DNA of 64,000 bases from Acidimicrobiaceae bacterium (GCA_009842325.1 VYFQ01000013.1:46297-110296), one strand, 5' to 3'. Shown: positions 42,171 to 55,160, numbered from the stretch's first letter. A program made the numbers and translations. The notes: a model not told the origin generated them from the sequence alone.

Positions 42171-43295
42171 GTGGACCGCCCGGAACCTATCGCCCCGCGC
42201 CAAGAGCCGGTCCTGCCCGCGTACGGAGGCGGCTGCGTGGCTGACATCGTTCCCGCGATCCTGGAGACCGGCCTCGAAGGACCGCCGGGCCCGCTGCCCC
42301 CGGAGATCCTCGAAGCCCGGGCTGTAGTAGTGCTGATCCTCGACGGGCTAGGCGCCGAGCAGCTCGCGACACGACCCCGGATCGCTCCGACGCTCCACGA
42401 GATGCACGCGTCCACGATCACCACGGTGGCTCCGAGCACCACTGCGTCCGCCCTCACTTCCATTGCCACCGGCGTCGGGGTGGGAGAGCACGGGATCGTG
42501 GGATACCGCATCCGGACCGACGACGGCAACCTCAACATCCTGAAGTGGAGAACGCCTCAGGGCGACGGCGTCGACCGCCACCCGCCCGAGCGGTTCCAGC
42601 CGGTCGCCTCCTTCGGCGGCCAGCGCCCGCCCGCACTCCAGAGGGACGCCTACCGCAAGTCGGGCTTCAGCCGCGCCTACCTGCGCGACGCTCGCCGGTT
42701 CGGGTACAAGATGCTGTCGAGCCTGGCGGTGGAGGTGCGGCAGTTGCTGGCCGCGGGGGAGTCCTTCGTCTACGCCTACTACGAGGGCCTGGACATCGTG
42801 GCCCACGAGCACGCCTTCGGCGAGCACTACGAGGCCGAATTGCGTGCCTGCGACCGGTTGATGGCCGATCTGCTCACCGTCCTTCCCCGCGGCACCGCAG
42901 TGGTGGCCACATCCGACCACGGCCTCGTCGACTGCTCCAACGGCCTGATCAAGATCGACGGCGCCGTGCTCGACTGCGCTCGAGCGGAGTCGGGCGAGGC
43001 CCGCTTCCGGTGGCTGCACGCCCGGCCGGGCCGGAGTGGCGACCTGTACGAGGCCGCCGCCGGCGCCCACGCCGAGCAGGCCTGGGTCCACACCGCCGAG
43101 GAGATGATCGACGCCGGCTGGCTCGGGCCGGTCGTCACCGACGCAGCCCGCGCCCGGCTCGGGGACGTGGCGCTTGTGGCCCGGGACGCCTGGGCATTCA
43201 GCCACCCCGACGACGGTGCCCCCAGAATCATCGGTCGCCACGGCTCGCTCACGTCCGCCGAGATGCTCGTGCCACTTCTCGTGCACGCCTCGTGA
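42171..43295 (+). CDS. Alkaline-phosphatase-superfamily phosphodiesterase
   Basis: The 374-residue protein from GTG 42171 belongs to the type I phosphodiesterase/nucleotide pyrophosphatase family. VVLILDGLGAEQL carries the first metal aspartate, VAPSTTASALTSIATG the nucleophilic threonine region, YYEGLDIVAHEHAFG more metal ligands, and VVATSDHGLV the DH pair. No signal peptide is evident, so it is probably cytoplasmic. The substrate (nucleotide or phosphodiester) cannot be read from sequence. It is divergent from the Rrf2 gene, which may control it. Confidence 0.85.
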   Translation: MDRPEPIAPRQEPVLPAYGGGCVADIVPAILETGLEGPPGPLPPEILEARAVVVLILDGLGAEQLATRPRIAPTLHEMHASTITTVAPSTTASALTSIATGVGVGEHGIVGYRIRTDDGNLNILKWRTPQGDGVDRHPPERFQPVASFGGQRPPALQRDAYRKSGFSRAYLRDARRFGYKMLSSLAVEVRQLLAAGESFVYAYYEGLDIVAHEHAFGEHYEAELRACDRLMADLLTVLPRGTAVVATSDHGLVDCSNGLIKIDGAVLDCARAESGEARFRWLHARPGRSGDLYEAAAGAHAEQAWVHTAEEMIDAGWLGPVVTDAARARLGDVALVARDAWAFSHPDDGAPRIIGRHGSLTSAEMLVPLLVHAS

Positions 43296-43298
43296 GGT

Positions 43299-43397
43299 CC
43301 CGCACTTGTTCGCTCCGCTCACGGGCCGCTCGGGCCCGGAGGCCTCGCTCAGCCCCCTGCGAAGGCGACGGGGACCGCTCGCATCCGCTCGGCCTCT
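43299..43397 (+). repeat. Dispersed CGCTC-rich repeat, copy D
   Basis: The head (43299-43350) matches copy A with a few substitutions and one small insertion. A diverged middle of about the same length as copy A follows, then the tail ATCCGCTCGGCCTC (43383-43396). It fills most of the gap between the phosphodiesterase gene and bpa. Confidence 0.8.
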
Positions 43398-43408
43398 AGG
43401 GTTAGTTC

Positions 43409-43927
43409 GTGGACGGCGACAATCCCGAGAGCGAGCCTCGCGAGCTGCTGGCGCCGGAGGTCATCGAGGCCGGGGCGGACGAGGCCGGCGACGAGATCAA
43501 TGAAACGATCGATCATCCGGCAAAGGTCATGCGCATCGGCACGATGCTCAAGCAACTGCTGGCCGAGGTTCGCTCCACCGATCTGGACGAGGCCAGCCGG
43601 CAGCGGCTGCGCGAGATCTACGAGACGTCGGTGGGGGAGGTCGGCTCGGCCCTGTCGCCAGACCTGCGCGAGGAGCTGACGAGGCTCGCCTCGCCCTTCG
43701 ACGAGGCCGAGACGCCGTCCGCCATGGAGCTCCAGGTGGCCAAGGCCCAGCTGGTGGGGTGGCTCGAAGGCCTCATCCAGGGAATGAAGGCGATGCTCCT
43801 AGCCCAGCAGATGAGCGCCCATCAGCAACTCCAATCGATGCGAGGCGAGCTACCCCCAGGAGCCGACCCGTACCAGAGAATTCACCCCGAGAGCGACCCC
43901 GGAAGCCGCCCCGGCACCTACCTCTAG
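43409..43927 (+). CDS. bpa: Bacterial proteasome activator Bpa (PafE)
   Basis: Bpa forms a 12-mer ring that opens the 20S proteasome without ATP and feeds it unfolded proteins. The 172-residue protein contains HPAKVMRIGTMLKQLLAEVRSTDLDEASRQRLREIYETSVGEVGSALSPDLREELTRLASPF and AQLVGWLEGLIQGMKAMLLAQQMSA, which closely resemble M. tuberculosis Rv3780 as I recall it. It ends in GTYL, the equivalent of the GQYL tail that docks into proteasome pockets. The start is GTG. This implies a 20S proteasome elsewhere in the genome. Confidence 0.93.
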   Translation: MDGDNPESEPRELLAPEVIEAGADEAGDEINETIDHPAKVMRIGTMLKQLLAEVRSTDLDEASRQRLREIYETSVGEVGSALSPDLREELTRLASPFDEAETPSAMELQVAKAQLVGWLEGLIQGMKAMLLAQQMSAHQQLQSMRGELPPGADPYQRIHPESDPGSRPGTYL

Positions 43928-43976
43928 CAAGAGCTCGAGACAAGGCCCACCAGCAGGCCGGGGGGCGGCACAGCGA

Positions 43977-44064
43977 GGCCGGCGGGTGGCGACGGGTCCG
44001 GGCGACCGACAATGGGGCGAAGCCCCGTCGGTCGGACGGAGCCCGGCGACAGGACCCGCCGGCC
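43977..44064 (+). ncRNA. Strong stem-loop, candidate structured leader of dnaE
   Basis: Four nested helices stack into one long hairpin: GGCCGGCGGGT/ACCCGCCGGCC (43977-43987 with 44054-44064), CCGGGC/GCCCGG (43998-44003 with 44041-44046), GACCGAC/GTCGGTC (44004-44010 with 44027-44033), and GGGGC/GCCCC (44014-44018 with 44022-44026). It lies 50 nt after bpa and about 117 nt before dnaE. It may be a terminator for bpa or a structured leader; no U-tract follows. Confidence 0.6.
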
Positions 44065-44180
44065 GGGCAAGCAATGACAGTTGCGCGGCGGGCCGCGGAG
44101 GGGACTAGGGTGCGAATCACACTGGTGTACTTTGTCCCCAGGGTGTTCCACAGATCATCAGCCGGTCCACAGGAGGAGCT

Positions 44181-47744
<3,564 letters not shown>

Positions 47745-47781
47745 TCCACGGTCGCGGCTCGCTCCTCGCAAGCCCGCGGCC

Positions 47782-47826
47782 GGGCGCGAAACGAAGTACC
47801 GAAGGTTGCGAAACCGGCCCGCGCCC
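47782..47826 (+). terminator. Possible terminator after dnaE
   Basis: GGGCGCG (47782-47788) and CGCGCCC (47820-47826) form a 7-bp stem with a 31-nt loop. The loop contains a GGTT-GCG-AAACC mini-stem. It is the only structure that I see in the 132-bp gap after dnaE. Confidence 0.3.
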
Positions 47827-47876
47827 CTGAGACTTAAAGGCGGACGGTACGGCAAGCGATAGGGGTGGCAGCCGTC

Positions 47877-48545
47877 ATGGCGATCGCGATAGAGACCAGG
47901 GATTGCACCGCACTCGGGGATTCCGATCTGGCCGAGATGGCCGATCTCTGCGCCGTCTCCTCCAACACATACGAGGTGGGTTCCCTGTCCAAGCAGGCCG
48001 AGGCCTGGGTGTTGGTGACCGAGGCCCGAGACAACGGCAAGCTGCGCGGCTTCTCGTTCTGCACTCTGGAGCGCATCGGCGGGACGCCTTGTGTTCTCAT
48101 CGGCGCCGGCCACACCTGCCGCACCACCCGCCGGGACACCGTATTGAGAGGCATCGTCACCGACCAACTCCGCCGGGCCGCCTTGTCGTTCCCCGACGAG
48201 GACGTTCTGGTCGGCATGCAGATCAACGATCCGGGCGCCTTCGAAGCCTTCAAGAGCCTCCACGACGTCGTGCCCCGGTCAGGACACAAGGCAACCGGTG
48301 AGGAGCGGGCGTGGGGCCGCCGCCTCGCCAAGCGCTTCGGCATCGGAAGCCTCAGCTACGAGGACCGCGTCTTCACCACTCGCGGCAAGGGCGGCCCGCC
48401 GGTGGTGCTAGACCACGCCAGCCTCAAGCCCCAGCAGATCCAAGCCGAGACCGCCGAGTTGCTCGACGGCCTGGTCCGCGATGACGGTGACACGCTGATC
48501 GTGCACGGCTGGGTGATGGCCGAGGAGCTCGAGAAGCTGCTGTAG
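47877..48545 (+). CDS. Protein of unknown function, possible acyltransferase-like fold
   Basis: The 222-residue protein (MAIAIETRDCTALGDSDLAEMADLCAVSS...) has no motif that I recognise with confidence. Its alternating pattern, SKQAEAWVLVTEARDNGKLRGFSFCTLERIGGTPCVLIGAGHTCRTTRRDTVLRGIV, resembles the beta strands and P-loop region of GNAT acetyltransferases, but the R/QxxGxG/A motif is not clear. It lacks membrane segments. A GTG at 47865 is an alternative start. Codon use matches the neighbours, so it is likely a real chromosomal gene. Confidence 0.6.
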   Translation: MAIAIETRDCTALGDSDLAEMADLCAVSSNTYEVGSLSKQAEAWVLVTEARDNGKLRGFSFCTLERIGGTPCVLIGAGHTCRTTRRDTVLRGIVTDQLRRAALSFPDEDVLVGMQINDPGAFEAFKSLHDVVPRSGHKATGEERAWGRRLAKRFGIGSLSYEDRVFTTRGKGGPPVVLDHASLKPQQIQAETAELLDGLVRDDGDTLIVHGWVMAEELEKLL

Positions 48546-48584
48546 CGAGGCGGTCGCGCCCCCGAGCCGAGGGGCGGAGCCGGC

Positions 48585-49184
48585 ATGGAGTTCGAGCAGG
48601 CAGTACGGCGGCGCCGCATGGTGCGCTCCTACACCGGCGAGCCGGTAGCGCCGGCCGTGATCGACGAGATCTGCGATCTGGCCCGGCGGGCACCGACCGC
48701 GGGCAACACCGCTGGGGTGGAGTTCCTGGTGCTGGAGGGCGACGCTACTGCGGCCTACTGGGATGTCACGCTCCCTGCTGAGAGGCGGGACGGCTTCGCC
48801 TGGCCCGGGCTGCTGGCCGCGCCGGTGCTGGTGGTGGTGTGGGTCAACCTGGGCGCGTACCTGCGCCGCTACCGGGAACCGGACAAGAGCCACACCGGCC
48901 TCGGCGCCAGCGCGAGGTCCTGGCCGGTGCCCTACTGGTTCGTCGACGGCGGGGCCGCGGTCATGACCATGCTGCTGGCAGCGGGGGACCGGGGGCTGGG
49001 CGCGTCCTTCTTCGGGATGTTCGAGCACGAACAAGCCGTGCGACGTTGCTTCGGCGTGCCCCCCGACCGGCGGGGCGTGGGCACCGTAGCCCTCGGCCAT
49101 CCCGCCGAAGACGACCGGCCCAGCCGCTCAGCCGGCCGCGGCCGGCCAGCGCTGGGCGATGTGATCCACCGGGGCCGGTGGTAG
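48585..49184 (+). CDS. Nitroreductase family FMN protein
   Basis: The 199-residue protein begins FEQAVRRRRMVRSYTGEPVAPAVIDEICDLARRAPTAGNTAGVEFLVLEG, the usual FMN-binding nitroreductase start (RRSxRxY ... APSxGNxQ). It has a later GGAAVMTMLLAAGDRGLGASFFGMFEHEQAVRRCFGVPPDRRGVGTVALGHP, with the second FMN region. It probably reduces a quinone- or nitro-type substrate with NAD(P)H. No neighbour suggests a specific substrate; the acyl-CoA genes follow. Confidence 0.88.
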   Translation: MEFEQAVRRRRMVRSYTGEPVAPAVIDEICDLARRAPTAGNTAGVEFLVLEGDATAAYWDVTLPAERRDGFAWPGLLAAPVLVVVWVNLGAYLRRYREPDKSHTGLGASARSWPVPYWFVDGGAAVMTMLLAAGDRGLGASFFGMFEHEQAVRRCFGVPPDRRGVGTVALGHPAEDDRPSRSAGRGRPALGDVIHRGRW

Positions 49185-49221
49185 CTGTACGCCACAGGCA
49201 TCGCTGTTAGCCTGCGCCGCG

Positions 49222-49620
49222 ATGGCATCGGCGCGAGTTCCGTTGGTCGACTACCTGCGTCTTGAGCCCGAACCGCACCTGGTAGCCCATGAATGCCGCC
49301 ATTGCGGGGCCCGCTTCTTCGACCGGCGCAACGCGTGCGCGCGCTGCGGCCGGAGCGACTTCGCGCCGGCTGGGGTCGACGGCGCGGGCGAGCTGCAGGC
49401 GTTCAGCATCGTCCACCGGGCCGCGCCCGGCATCCCGGTGCCGTTCGTGTCGGCCATCGTCAAGACCGACGACGGCACATGGGTGCGATCCAACGTGGTC
49501 AACTGCGACCCGACGCCCGAGGCGGTCAAGCTGGGCATGAGGGTGCGGCTCACCACCTACCCGGTCGGCACCGACGACGACGGCACCGAAGCCGTCGCCT
49601 TCGGCTACGAACCCACCTGA
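49222..49620 (+). CDS. DUF35 zinc-ribbon/OB-fold acyl-CoA-associated protein
   Basis: The 132-residue protein has a rubredoxin-like zinc ribbon (HECRHCGARFFDRRNACARCGRSDFAPAG, two CxxC pairs) and an OB-fold (AFSIVHRAAPGIPVPFVSAIVKTDDGTWVRSNVVNC). DUF35 proteins are encoded next to thiolase-like proteins and can form complexes with them in acyl-CoA, sterol or polyketide-like metabolism. The thiolase gene starts 22 bp downstream, so the two probably form one functional unit. Confidence 0.92.
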   Translation: MASARVPLVDYLRLEPEPHLVAHECRHCGARFFDRRNACARCGRSDFAPAGVDGAGELQAFSIVHRAAPGIPVPFVSAIVKTDDGTWVRSNVVNCDPTPEAVKLGMRVRLTTYPVGTDDDGTEAVAFGYEPT

Positions 49621-49642
49621 TCCAAAGGAGGCAGCAGCGACA

Positions 49643-50860
49643 ATGGCAGCCCAGATCTCCCCAGACAGCGTGTGGGTGCTCGGCGCTCACATGACCCGCT
49701 TCGCGCGCTACCCGGACCGTGACTTGATCGACCTGGCCTCGGAGAGCGCCCTGGGAGCGCTGGCCGACGGCGAAGTCACGGTGGACGACATCGACGTCCT
49801 GGCCTGCGGAGCGCTGTTCCAGGCTTCGGGCGCGGTGGGGCAGCGGCTCCAGAAGCAGATCGGCCAGACCGGCGTGCCGGTCTACAACGTGGCCAACGCC
49901 TGCGCCACCGGTGCCACCGCCATCCGTACCGTGATGATGGCCATCCGTGCCGGCGAGGCCGAGATCGGCCTGGCCGTCGGGGCCGAGCAGATGGGCAAGA
50001 TGGGCCTGCTGGGCGGGGCCGCCACCAAGAAGGAGAAGAAGGTCTTCGAACCGTCCGGGCGCTACGGAGCGGTCACCGGCGTGGACGGCTACCTGGGCAC
50101 CGAGACCATGCCCGGCGTGTTCGCCCAGGCCGGCACGGCCTACGCCCACGACCATGACGGCGTGGGCTTCGAGCAGTTCGCCCGGGTGGCCTACAAGAAC
50201 CACCTCCACTCGACTCTGAACCCGCTGGCCCAGTACCAGAAGGAGTTCTCCATGGACGAGATCATGGAGTCTCCGATGATGAGCTACCCCAACACCCTGC
50301 TGATGTGCTGCCCGACCGGAGACGGCGCGGCCGCGCTGGTGCTGGTCTCGGGGGAGAGGCTGGCGTCGATGCCGTCCCATGTCCGGAAGCGGGCCGTGAA
50401 GGTGTCTGCGTCGGTTCTGACCTCTGACCCCTTCACTGAAGACTGCCAGGTGCAGCCGGACGTGAACACGCTCACCCGCAACGCCGCCAACCAGGCCTAC
50501 GAGACGGCCGGCGTCGGCCCCGAGGACCTCAACTTGGTGGAGCTCCACGACTGCTTCGCCACCGCCGAGCTGATCCACTACGACAACCTGAGCCTGTGCG
50601 AGCCCGGCGGCGCCGGGGAGTTCATCGACTCGGGCGGGCCGTTCCGCGACGGCACCACGCCGGTGAACGTCTCCGGCGGGCTGATCTCCAAGGGCCATCC
50701 CATAGGCGCCACCGGCGTGGCCAACGTCTATGAGGTCACCGCCCACCTGAGGGGCGAGGCCGGCGACCGCCAGGTCACCGGCGCCACCGTCGGCCTGGCC
50801 CACGTCATCGGCCTGGCCTCAGCCTGCGGGGTCCACATCCTGGAGAAGGCCGCCGCCTAA
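49643..50860 (+). CDS. Thiolase-superfamily acyltransferase (SCP-x-like)
   Basis: The 405-residue protein has a nucleophilic cysteine in VYNVANACATGATAI (C87), HDCFATAELIHYDNL, and the C-terminal GGLISKGHPIGATGVANVYEVTAHLRGEAGDRQV with the catalytic histidine. The family resembles sterol carrier protein-X-type thiolases of Actinobacteria, which pair with DUF35 proteins. The second catalytic cysteine of classical thiolases (CGxG) appears as ASACGVHIL. An AAAGGAGG Shine-Dalgarno lies 11 nt before the ATG. The role is probably beta-oxidation or sterol side-chain breakdown. Confidence 0.92.
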   Translation: MAAQISPDSVWVLGAHMTRFARYPDRDLIDLASESALGALADGEVTVDDIDVLACGALFQASGAVGQRLQKQIGQTGVPVYNVANACATGATAIRTVMMAIRAGEAEIGLAVGAEQMGKMGLLGGAATKKEKKVFEPSGRYGAVTGVDGYLGTETMPGVFAQAGTAYAHDHDGVGFEQFARVAYKNHLHSTLNPLAQYQKEFSMDEIMESPMMSYPNTLLMCCPTGDGAAALVLVSGERLASMPSHVRKRAVKVSASVLTSDPFTEDCQVQPDVNTLTRNAANQAYETAGVGPEDLNLVELHDCFATAELIHYDNLSLCEPGGAGEFIDSGGPFRDGTTPVNVSGGLISKGHPIGATGVANVYEVTAHLRGEAGDRQVTGATVGLAHVIGLASACGVHILEKAAA

Positions 50861-50867
50861 GGTGGGG

Positions 50868-52886
50868 TCAGGCCTCGAGTTGCGCGATCAGGTCGTCGGG
50901 GGTGGCGGTGGGGGTCTGGCAGGCGTAGTTGCGGCATACGTAGGCGAAGCCTTCGGGGCGGTCGTGCCATAGCGGGGAGTCGTAGGGCTCGCCCCAGGCC
51001 AGGACCGCGCCGGGCAGGTAGCGGGTCTGCACCGCGGCAACCAGGTCGGCCCGGTCGCCCACGACGGCAATCTCATCGATGCCGCCGGCGGCGAGGTCCA
51101 CCGCCTCCAGGGCCCGGCCGAAGGCGGTGGGGTGCTGACCCGCCGCGGAACTGAACAGCTCGATGATGCGGCGGGCGTGCTCGTCGTAGCGGGAATCACC
51201 GGTCAGCGCGGCCAGCCGGAGCAGCCCGCAGGCGGCCAGCGACTGGGCCGACGGGGTGGCGTTGTCCATCAGGTCCTTGGGGCGGGTCACCAGTTTCTCG
51301 GCATCGTTGCCGGTCGTGAAGACCCCACCTGCCGAGTCGTCCCAGAACAGTTCCAGCAGGCCGTCAGCCGCCGACCGGGCCTCGTCGATCCAGCGGGCCT
51401 GGCCGGACAGCTCCCCCAGCCGGGTGAATGCGTCGATCAGTGCCGCATAGTCGTGGGCGTAGGCCAGGTGGCGGGCCTGGGCCGGACGCTCGCCGTCACC
51501 GGCCTGCCAGGAGCGCAGCCATCGGCCGTCGTCGCGCCGCAGGTTGGACACTAGGAACTCGCCGTTGGCCAGCGCCGCCGCCCGCCACTGCGGATCACCG
51601 GTGGCCGCTGCGGCCTCGGCCAGCGCAGACAGCATCAGGCCGTTCCACTCGGTGAGGACCTTGTCGTCGAGACCGGGGCGCACCCGGCTCTCCCGGCAAA
51701 CAAACAACGCCTGGCGGGCGGCCTCCACCTCCTCGGGCCGGATCAGGTCACCGCGCACCGGTCGGTTCAAGATGTTGGACCCCTCGAAGTTCCCGGCCGG
51801 GGTCACTCCCCACCAGGCTGCCGCCGCGTCGGCGGCCTCGGTGCCCGCCGCGTTCTGCACCACCGCCCGCAGCTCGGGCTCGGACCACACATAGAACCTG
51901 CCCTCGACGCCCTCGGAGTCGGCGTCCTCAGCCGAGTAGAAGCCTCCGTCGTCGTGGCAGAGGTCCCGCAGCACGTAGCCGATCGTCTCTTCCACCACCT
52001 GGCGGTAGACCGGCTCGCCCGTCAGCATCCAGGCGTGCAGGTACACCCTGGTCAGCAGGGCGTTGTCATAGAGCATCTTCTCGAAGTGCGGCACGAGCCA
52101 CCGATGGTCCACCGAGTAGCGGGCGAACCCGCCGCCGAGATGGTCGTAGATCCCGCCGGAGGCCATGGCGTCCAGGCTGGTCCGCACCGCCCGCAGCAGC
52201 TCGGGGCGGTTGCTGCGGTCATGGATGCGCAGTGCCGAGGCCAGCGTCATGGCCGCCGGGAACTTGGGCGCTCCGCCGAAGCCGCCCCACTGGGGGTCGA
52301 ACGACGCCAGGATGGCGTCGCCGGCTCGATCCAGCGCCCGCCCATCGGGGGCATCGGAAGCCTCGTCGCTCAACGAAGCGGCGGCACGCGACGTCCGATC
52401 GATCAGCGCCACCAACTGGTCGGCCTGGACGTGCACGTCGGCCCGGCGGTTGGTCCAGGCCTCGTCGATGGCCTCCATCACCTGCCGGAACGAGGCCATA
52501 CCGCCGCGGGGCCGGTCGGGATAGTAGGTGCCGCCGAAGAAGGGCCGGCCGTCGGGGGTCAGGAACACAGTCATGGGCCAACCGCCCCGACCGGTCATGG
52601 CCTGCACCGAGTCCATGTATATGGCGTCGACGTCGGGACGCTCCTCCCGGTCGACCTTGACGTTGACGAACAGCCGGTTCATCACCGCCGCCGTATCGGG
52701 ATCCTCGAAGGACTCGTGGGCCATCACATGGCACCAGTGGCAACTGGAGTATCCCACCGACAGCAGCACCGGCCGGTCCCGCTCCGCGGCCGCGGCGAAG
52801 GCCTCCGGACCCCACGGGTACCAGTCCACCGGGTTGTCGCGATGCTGGCGCAGGTAGGGGCTGGTCTCGCCGCCGAGCCGGTTCAT
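50868..52886 (-). CDS. Thioredoxin-domain protein of the YyaL/SSP411 family
   Basis: The 672-residue protein starts [33 protein letters not shown], then [28 protein letters not shown], the CxxC-containing thioredoxin-like domain (DUF255). A long (alpha/alpha)6-barrel-like region follows. Homologues occur widely and are often called N-acylglucosamine-2-epimerase-like or spermatogenesis-associated 20; the function is not established. It is convergent with the thiolase gene with 7 bp between stops. Confidence 0.92.
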   Translation of the reverse strand: MNRLGGETSPYLRQHRDNPVDWYPWGPEAFAAAAERDRPVLLSVGYSSCHWCHVMAHESFEDPDTAAVMNRLFVNVKVDREERPDVDAIYMDSVQAMTGRGGWPMTVFLTPDGRPFFGGTYYPDRPRGGMASFRQVMEAIDEAWTNRRADVHVQADQLVALIDRTSRAAASLSDEASDAPDGRALDRAGDAILASFDPQWGGFGGAPKFPAAMTLASALRIHDRSNRPELLRAVRTSLDAMASGGIYDHLGGGFARYSVDHRWLVPHFEKMLYDNALLTRVYLHAWMLTGEPVYRQVVEETIGYVLRDLCHDDGGFYSAEDADSEGVEGRFYVWSEPELRAVVQNAAGTEAADAAAAWWGVTPAGNFEGSNILNRPVRGDLIRPEEVEAARQALFVCRESRVRPGLDDKVLTEWNGLMLSALAEAAAATGDPQWRAAALANGEFLVSNLRRDDGRWLRSWQAGDGERPAQARHLAYAHDYAALIDAFTRLGELSGQARWIDEARSAADGLLELFWDDSAGGVFTTGNDAEKLVTRPKDLMDNATPSAQSLAACGLLRLAALTGDSRYDEHARRIIELFSSAAGQHPTAFGRALEAVDLAAGGIDEIAVVGDRADLVAAVQTRYLPGAVLAWGEPYDSPLWHDRPEGFAYVCRNYACQTPTATPDDLIAQLEA

Positions 52887-52968
52887 GAACCGAGCCTAGA
52901 GGCCGGGCACACGACTGCTTTCGGCCTTCGATGGGCGCTCGAACCGACGTTGGGGCAGACTGGCGCCG

Positions 52969-53670
52969 GTGAGTGCAGGAGTCCGGGTACTGGTCGTCGA
53001 CGACGAGCCCTCGTATCGGGAGGGCCTGCAGATTGCGCTCGGGGCCGAGGGGTTCGTAGTCGACGTGGCGGCCGACGGCGAGGAGGCCCTGGCCATGTTC
53101 GAGGCCCTCGAGCCCGAGATCGTGCTGCTCGACGTGATGCTGCCGCGCCTGTCCGGGATCGACGTGTGCCGCCGCATCCGCTCCCTCGCCGACACGCCGG
53201 TCATCATGGTGTCGGCCCGCCGGGAGGAGATCGACACCGTGGTCGGGCTGGAGGTCGGCGCCGACGACTACGTGGCCAAGCCCTACCGAGTTCGGGAGCT
53301 GGTGGCCCGGATGCGCACCGTCATGCGCCGCAGCCGGACCCGGCCTGTCAACTCTTTCAACGGCGCAGCCAACCTCAGCATCGGCGACGTCACCGTGGAC
53401 CGGGACCGCCACGAGGTGACCATCGGCGGCCAGCTGGAACGCCTGCCGCTGAAGGAGTTCGAGGTGCTGGCCCTGCTCATGGAGAACGCTGGGTTCGTGG
53501 TGAGCCGCCAGACCCTCATCGACAGGGTCTGGGGGTTCGACTACGTGGGCAACACCAAGACCCTCGACGTGCATATCAAGAGGCTGCGGTCCCGCATCGA
53601 GCGCAACCCGGCACAGCCCGAGCGCATCGTCACCATCAGGGGCCTCGGCTACAAGTACGTAGCGCCCTGA
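52969..53670 (+). CDS. OmpR/PhoB-type response regulator (orphan)
   Basis: The 233-residue protein has a receiver domain with VLVVDDEPSYREGL (D11-D12), phosphoacceptor D55 in IVLLDVMLPRLSG, S83 in IMVSAR, and K106 in AKPYR. A winged-helix DNA-binding domain follows (LPLKEFEVLALLMENAGFVVSRQTLIDRVWGFDYVGNTKTLDVHIKRLRSRIE). The closest look is RegX3/PhoP-like. No histidine kinase gene is adjacent. The start is GTG at 52969. Confidence 0.93.
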   Translation: MSAGVRVLVVDDEPSYREGLQIALGAEGFVVDVAADGEEALAMFEALEPEIVLLDVMLPRLSGIDVCRRIRSLADTPVIMVSARREEIDTVVGLEVGADDYVAKPYRVRELVARMRTVMRRSRTRPVNSFNGAANLSIGDVTVDRDRHEVTIGGQLERLPLKEFEVLALLMENAGFVVSRQTLIDRVWGFDYVGNTKTLDVHIKRLRSRIERNPAQPERIVTIRGLGYKYVAP

Positions 53671-53706
53671 ACTCCCGGCGGACCGTCGCTAAGGCAGACC
53701 AGCAAG

Positions 53707-54585
53707 ATGGCAGTTATCCGGATCTGGGTGGCCGGGGCCCGTCCCCGCACTCTGAGCGCGGCGCTGGTCCCCGTGGCAACTGGGACGGCAGTGGCGGTGG
53801 GGGAGGGTTCGCAGACCTCGTGGTGGCGGGCCGGTGTCGCGCTGCTGGTGGCCATGGCGTTACAGGTGGGGGTCAACTTCGCCAACGACTACTCAGACGG
53901 CGTCCGGGGCACCGACGACTCCACCCGGATCGGTCCCCGCCGGCTGGTGGGCTCCGGACTGGTCGAGGCCCGCCGGGTCAAGTGGGCCGCGTTCTCCGCT
54001 CTTGCGGTGGCCGCCGCGGCTGGCGCGGTGCTGGCTGCGGTTGCGGGCTGGGGGCTGCTGGCGGCGGGAGCGGTGTGCCTGGCCGCAGGATGGGCCTACA
54101 CGGGCGGGCCCAAGCCGTACGGCTATCTGGGGCTGGGCGAGGTGTTCGTCTTCGTGTTCTTCGGCCTGGTGGCCACCGCGGGCACCGCCTACGTGCTGCT
54201 GGCACGGCTGGACTGGTTCGCGGTGCTGTGCGGCGTGCCGGTCGGGCTGTGGGCGGTGGCGCTGCTGATGGCCAACAACCTGCGCGACATCGACGGCGAC
54301 GCCGCCGCGGGAAAGCGCACACTGGCCGTTCGACTGGGGGAGCGTCGCACCCGCTTCGCCTACATGGCCGTACTGGAGGCGTCGTACGCAGCGGCGCTGG
54401 CCGCGTCGATAACCGGGCGGGCGGCGGCGGCCGCGGTGGTGGGGGCTCCGTTCGCGGTGGGCTCGGTGCGCACCGTGCTGCGGGGCGCGTCGGGCCCCGC
54501 CCTGATCCCGGTGCTGGGCGCCACCGCCCGAACCCAGCTCGTGTCCGGCCTGGCCATGGCAGTAGGCATAGCCCTCACGGGATAG
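53707..54585 (+). CDS. menA: 1,4-dihydroxy-2-naphthoate polyprenyltransferase
   Basis: MenA joins the polyprenyl chain to DHNA in menaquinone synthesis. The 292-residue membrane protein has NFANDYSDGVRGTDDSTRIGPRRLV (UbiA motif NDxxD, N60-D64), WAYTGGPKPYGYLGLGE, and the second aspartate motif DIDGDAAAGKRTLAVRLG. About eight membrane spans are visible. The matching methyltransferase menG lies 1.7 kb away on the other strand. Confidence 0.95.
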   Translation: MAVIRIWVAGARPRTLSAALVPVATGTAVAVGEGSQTSWWRAGVALLVAMALQVGVNFANDYSDGVRGTDDSTRIGPRRLVGSGLVEARRVKWAAFSALAVAAAAGAVLAAVAGWGLLAAGAVCLAAGWAYTGGPKPYGYLGLGEVFVFVFFGLVATAGTAYVLLARLDWFAVLCGVPVGLWAVALLMANNLRDIDGDAAAGKRTLAVRLGERRTRFAYMAVLEASYAAALAASITGRAAAAAVVGAPFAVGSVRTVLRGASGPALIPVLGATARTQLVSGLAMAVGIALTG

Positions 54586-54633
54586 CAAACTGTGATCCAT
54601 GAGCCGTGACATCGTCCTCCCAGACGGCGCGCC

Positions 54634-55122
54634 ATGAGCCGTGAAGCGGTAGTGGCCCATCTTGAGGCGCTGGGCGTGCCGTACGAGGTGGTGGAGTGTG
54701 ATCCCGACTTCGCCGACACCGCCCGGTTCTGCGAGCGCTACGGGTACCCGATGGACGCCTCGGCCAACGCCATCTGCGTGATCGGAAAATCCGGGGACCG
54801 GCCGATGGCGTGCTGCGTGGTCCTGGCCTCCACGAGGCTGGACGTGAACGGGGTGGTGCGCCGCCGGCTCGGCACCCGCAAAGCCTCCTTCGCCGGCGCG
54901 GACACCACCGTCGAACGTACCGGCATGATGATCGGCGGGGTGACCCCGTTCGGGCTGCCGGCCGGATTGCCGGTGTGGATCGACGCCCGGGTCATGGAGT
55001 GCGACAAGGTGATCGTGGGCGGAGGCTCTCGGGACTGCAAGATCCTCTGCCCGCCCGCTTCGCTGCTGGCCGTCGAGGGCGCCGAGGTCGTCGAGGCCCT
55101 GGCCAAGAGGCCGAGAGCGTAG
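54634..55122 (+). CDS. YbaK/EbsC-family aminoacyl-tRNA deacylase-like protein
   Basis: The 162-residue protein has the YbaK fold motifs ANAICVIGKSGDRPMACCVVLASTRLDVNGVVRRRLGTRKASFAGADTTVERTGMMIGGVTPFGLPAGLPVWIDARVM and a final GGGSRDCKILCPPASLL. These proteins hydrolyse mischarged tRNAs (for example Cys-tRNAPro) in trans. The key lysine of YbaK is probably K59 in IGKSGDRP. It is probably cytoplasmic. Its exact amino acid specificity cannot be assigned. Confidence 0.88.
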   Translation: MSREAVVAHLEALGVPYEVVECDPDFADTARFCERYGYPMDASANAICVIGKSGDRPMACCVVLASTRLDVNGVVRRRLGTRKASFAGADTTVERTGMMIGGVTPFGLPAGLPVWIDARVMECDKVIVGGGSRDCKILCPPASLLAVEGAEVVEALAKRPRA

Positions 55123-55160
55123 GGCGCCGGCCTGACCAGGCTCGCAGCCAGCGCACAGCC

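Noticed and set aside
44141-44180. Possible DnaA boxes (TTCCACA and GTCCACA) before dnaE
   Set aside because: They match the DnaA consensus at 7 of 9 positions or fewer, and no origin features such as dnaA, dnaN or an AT-rich unwinding region are nearby.
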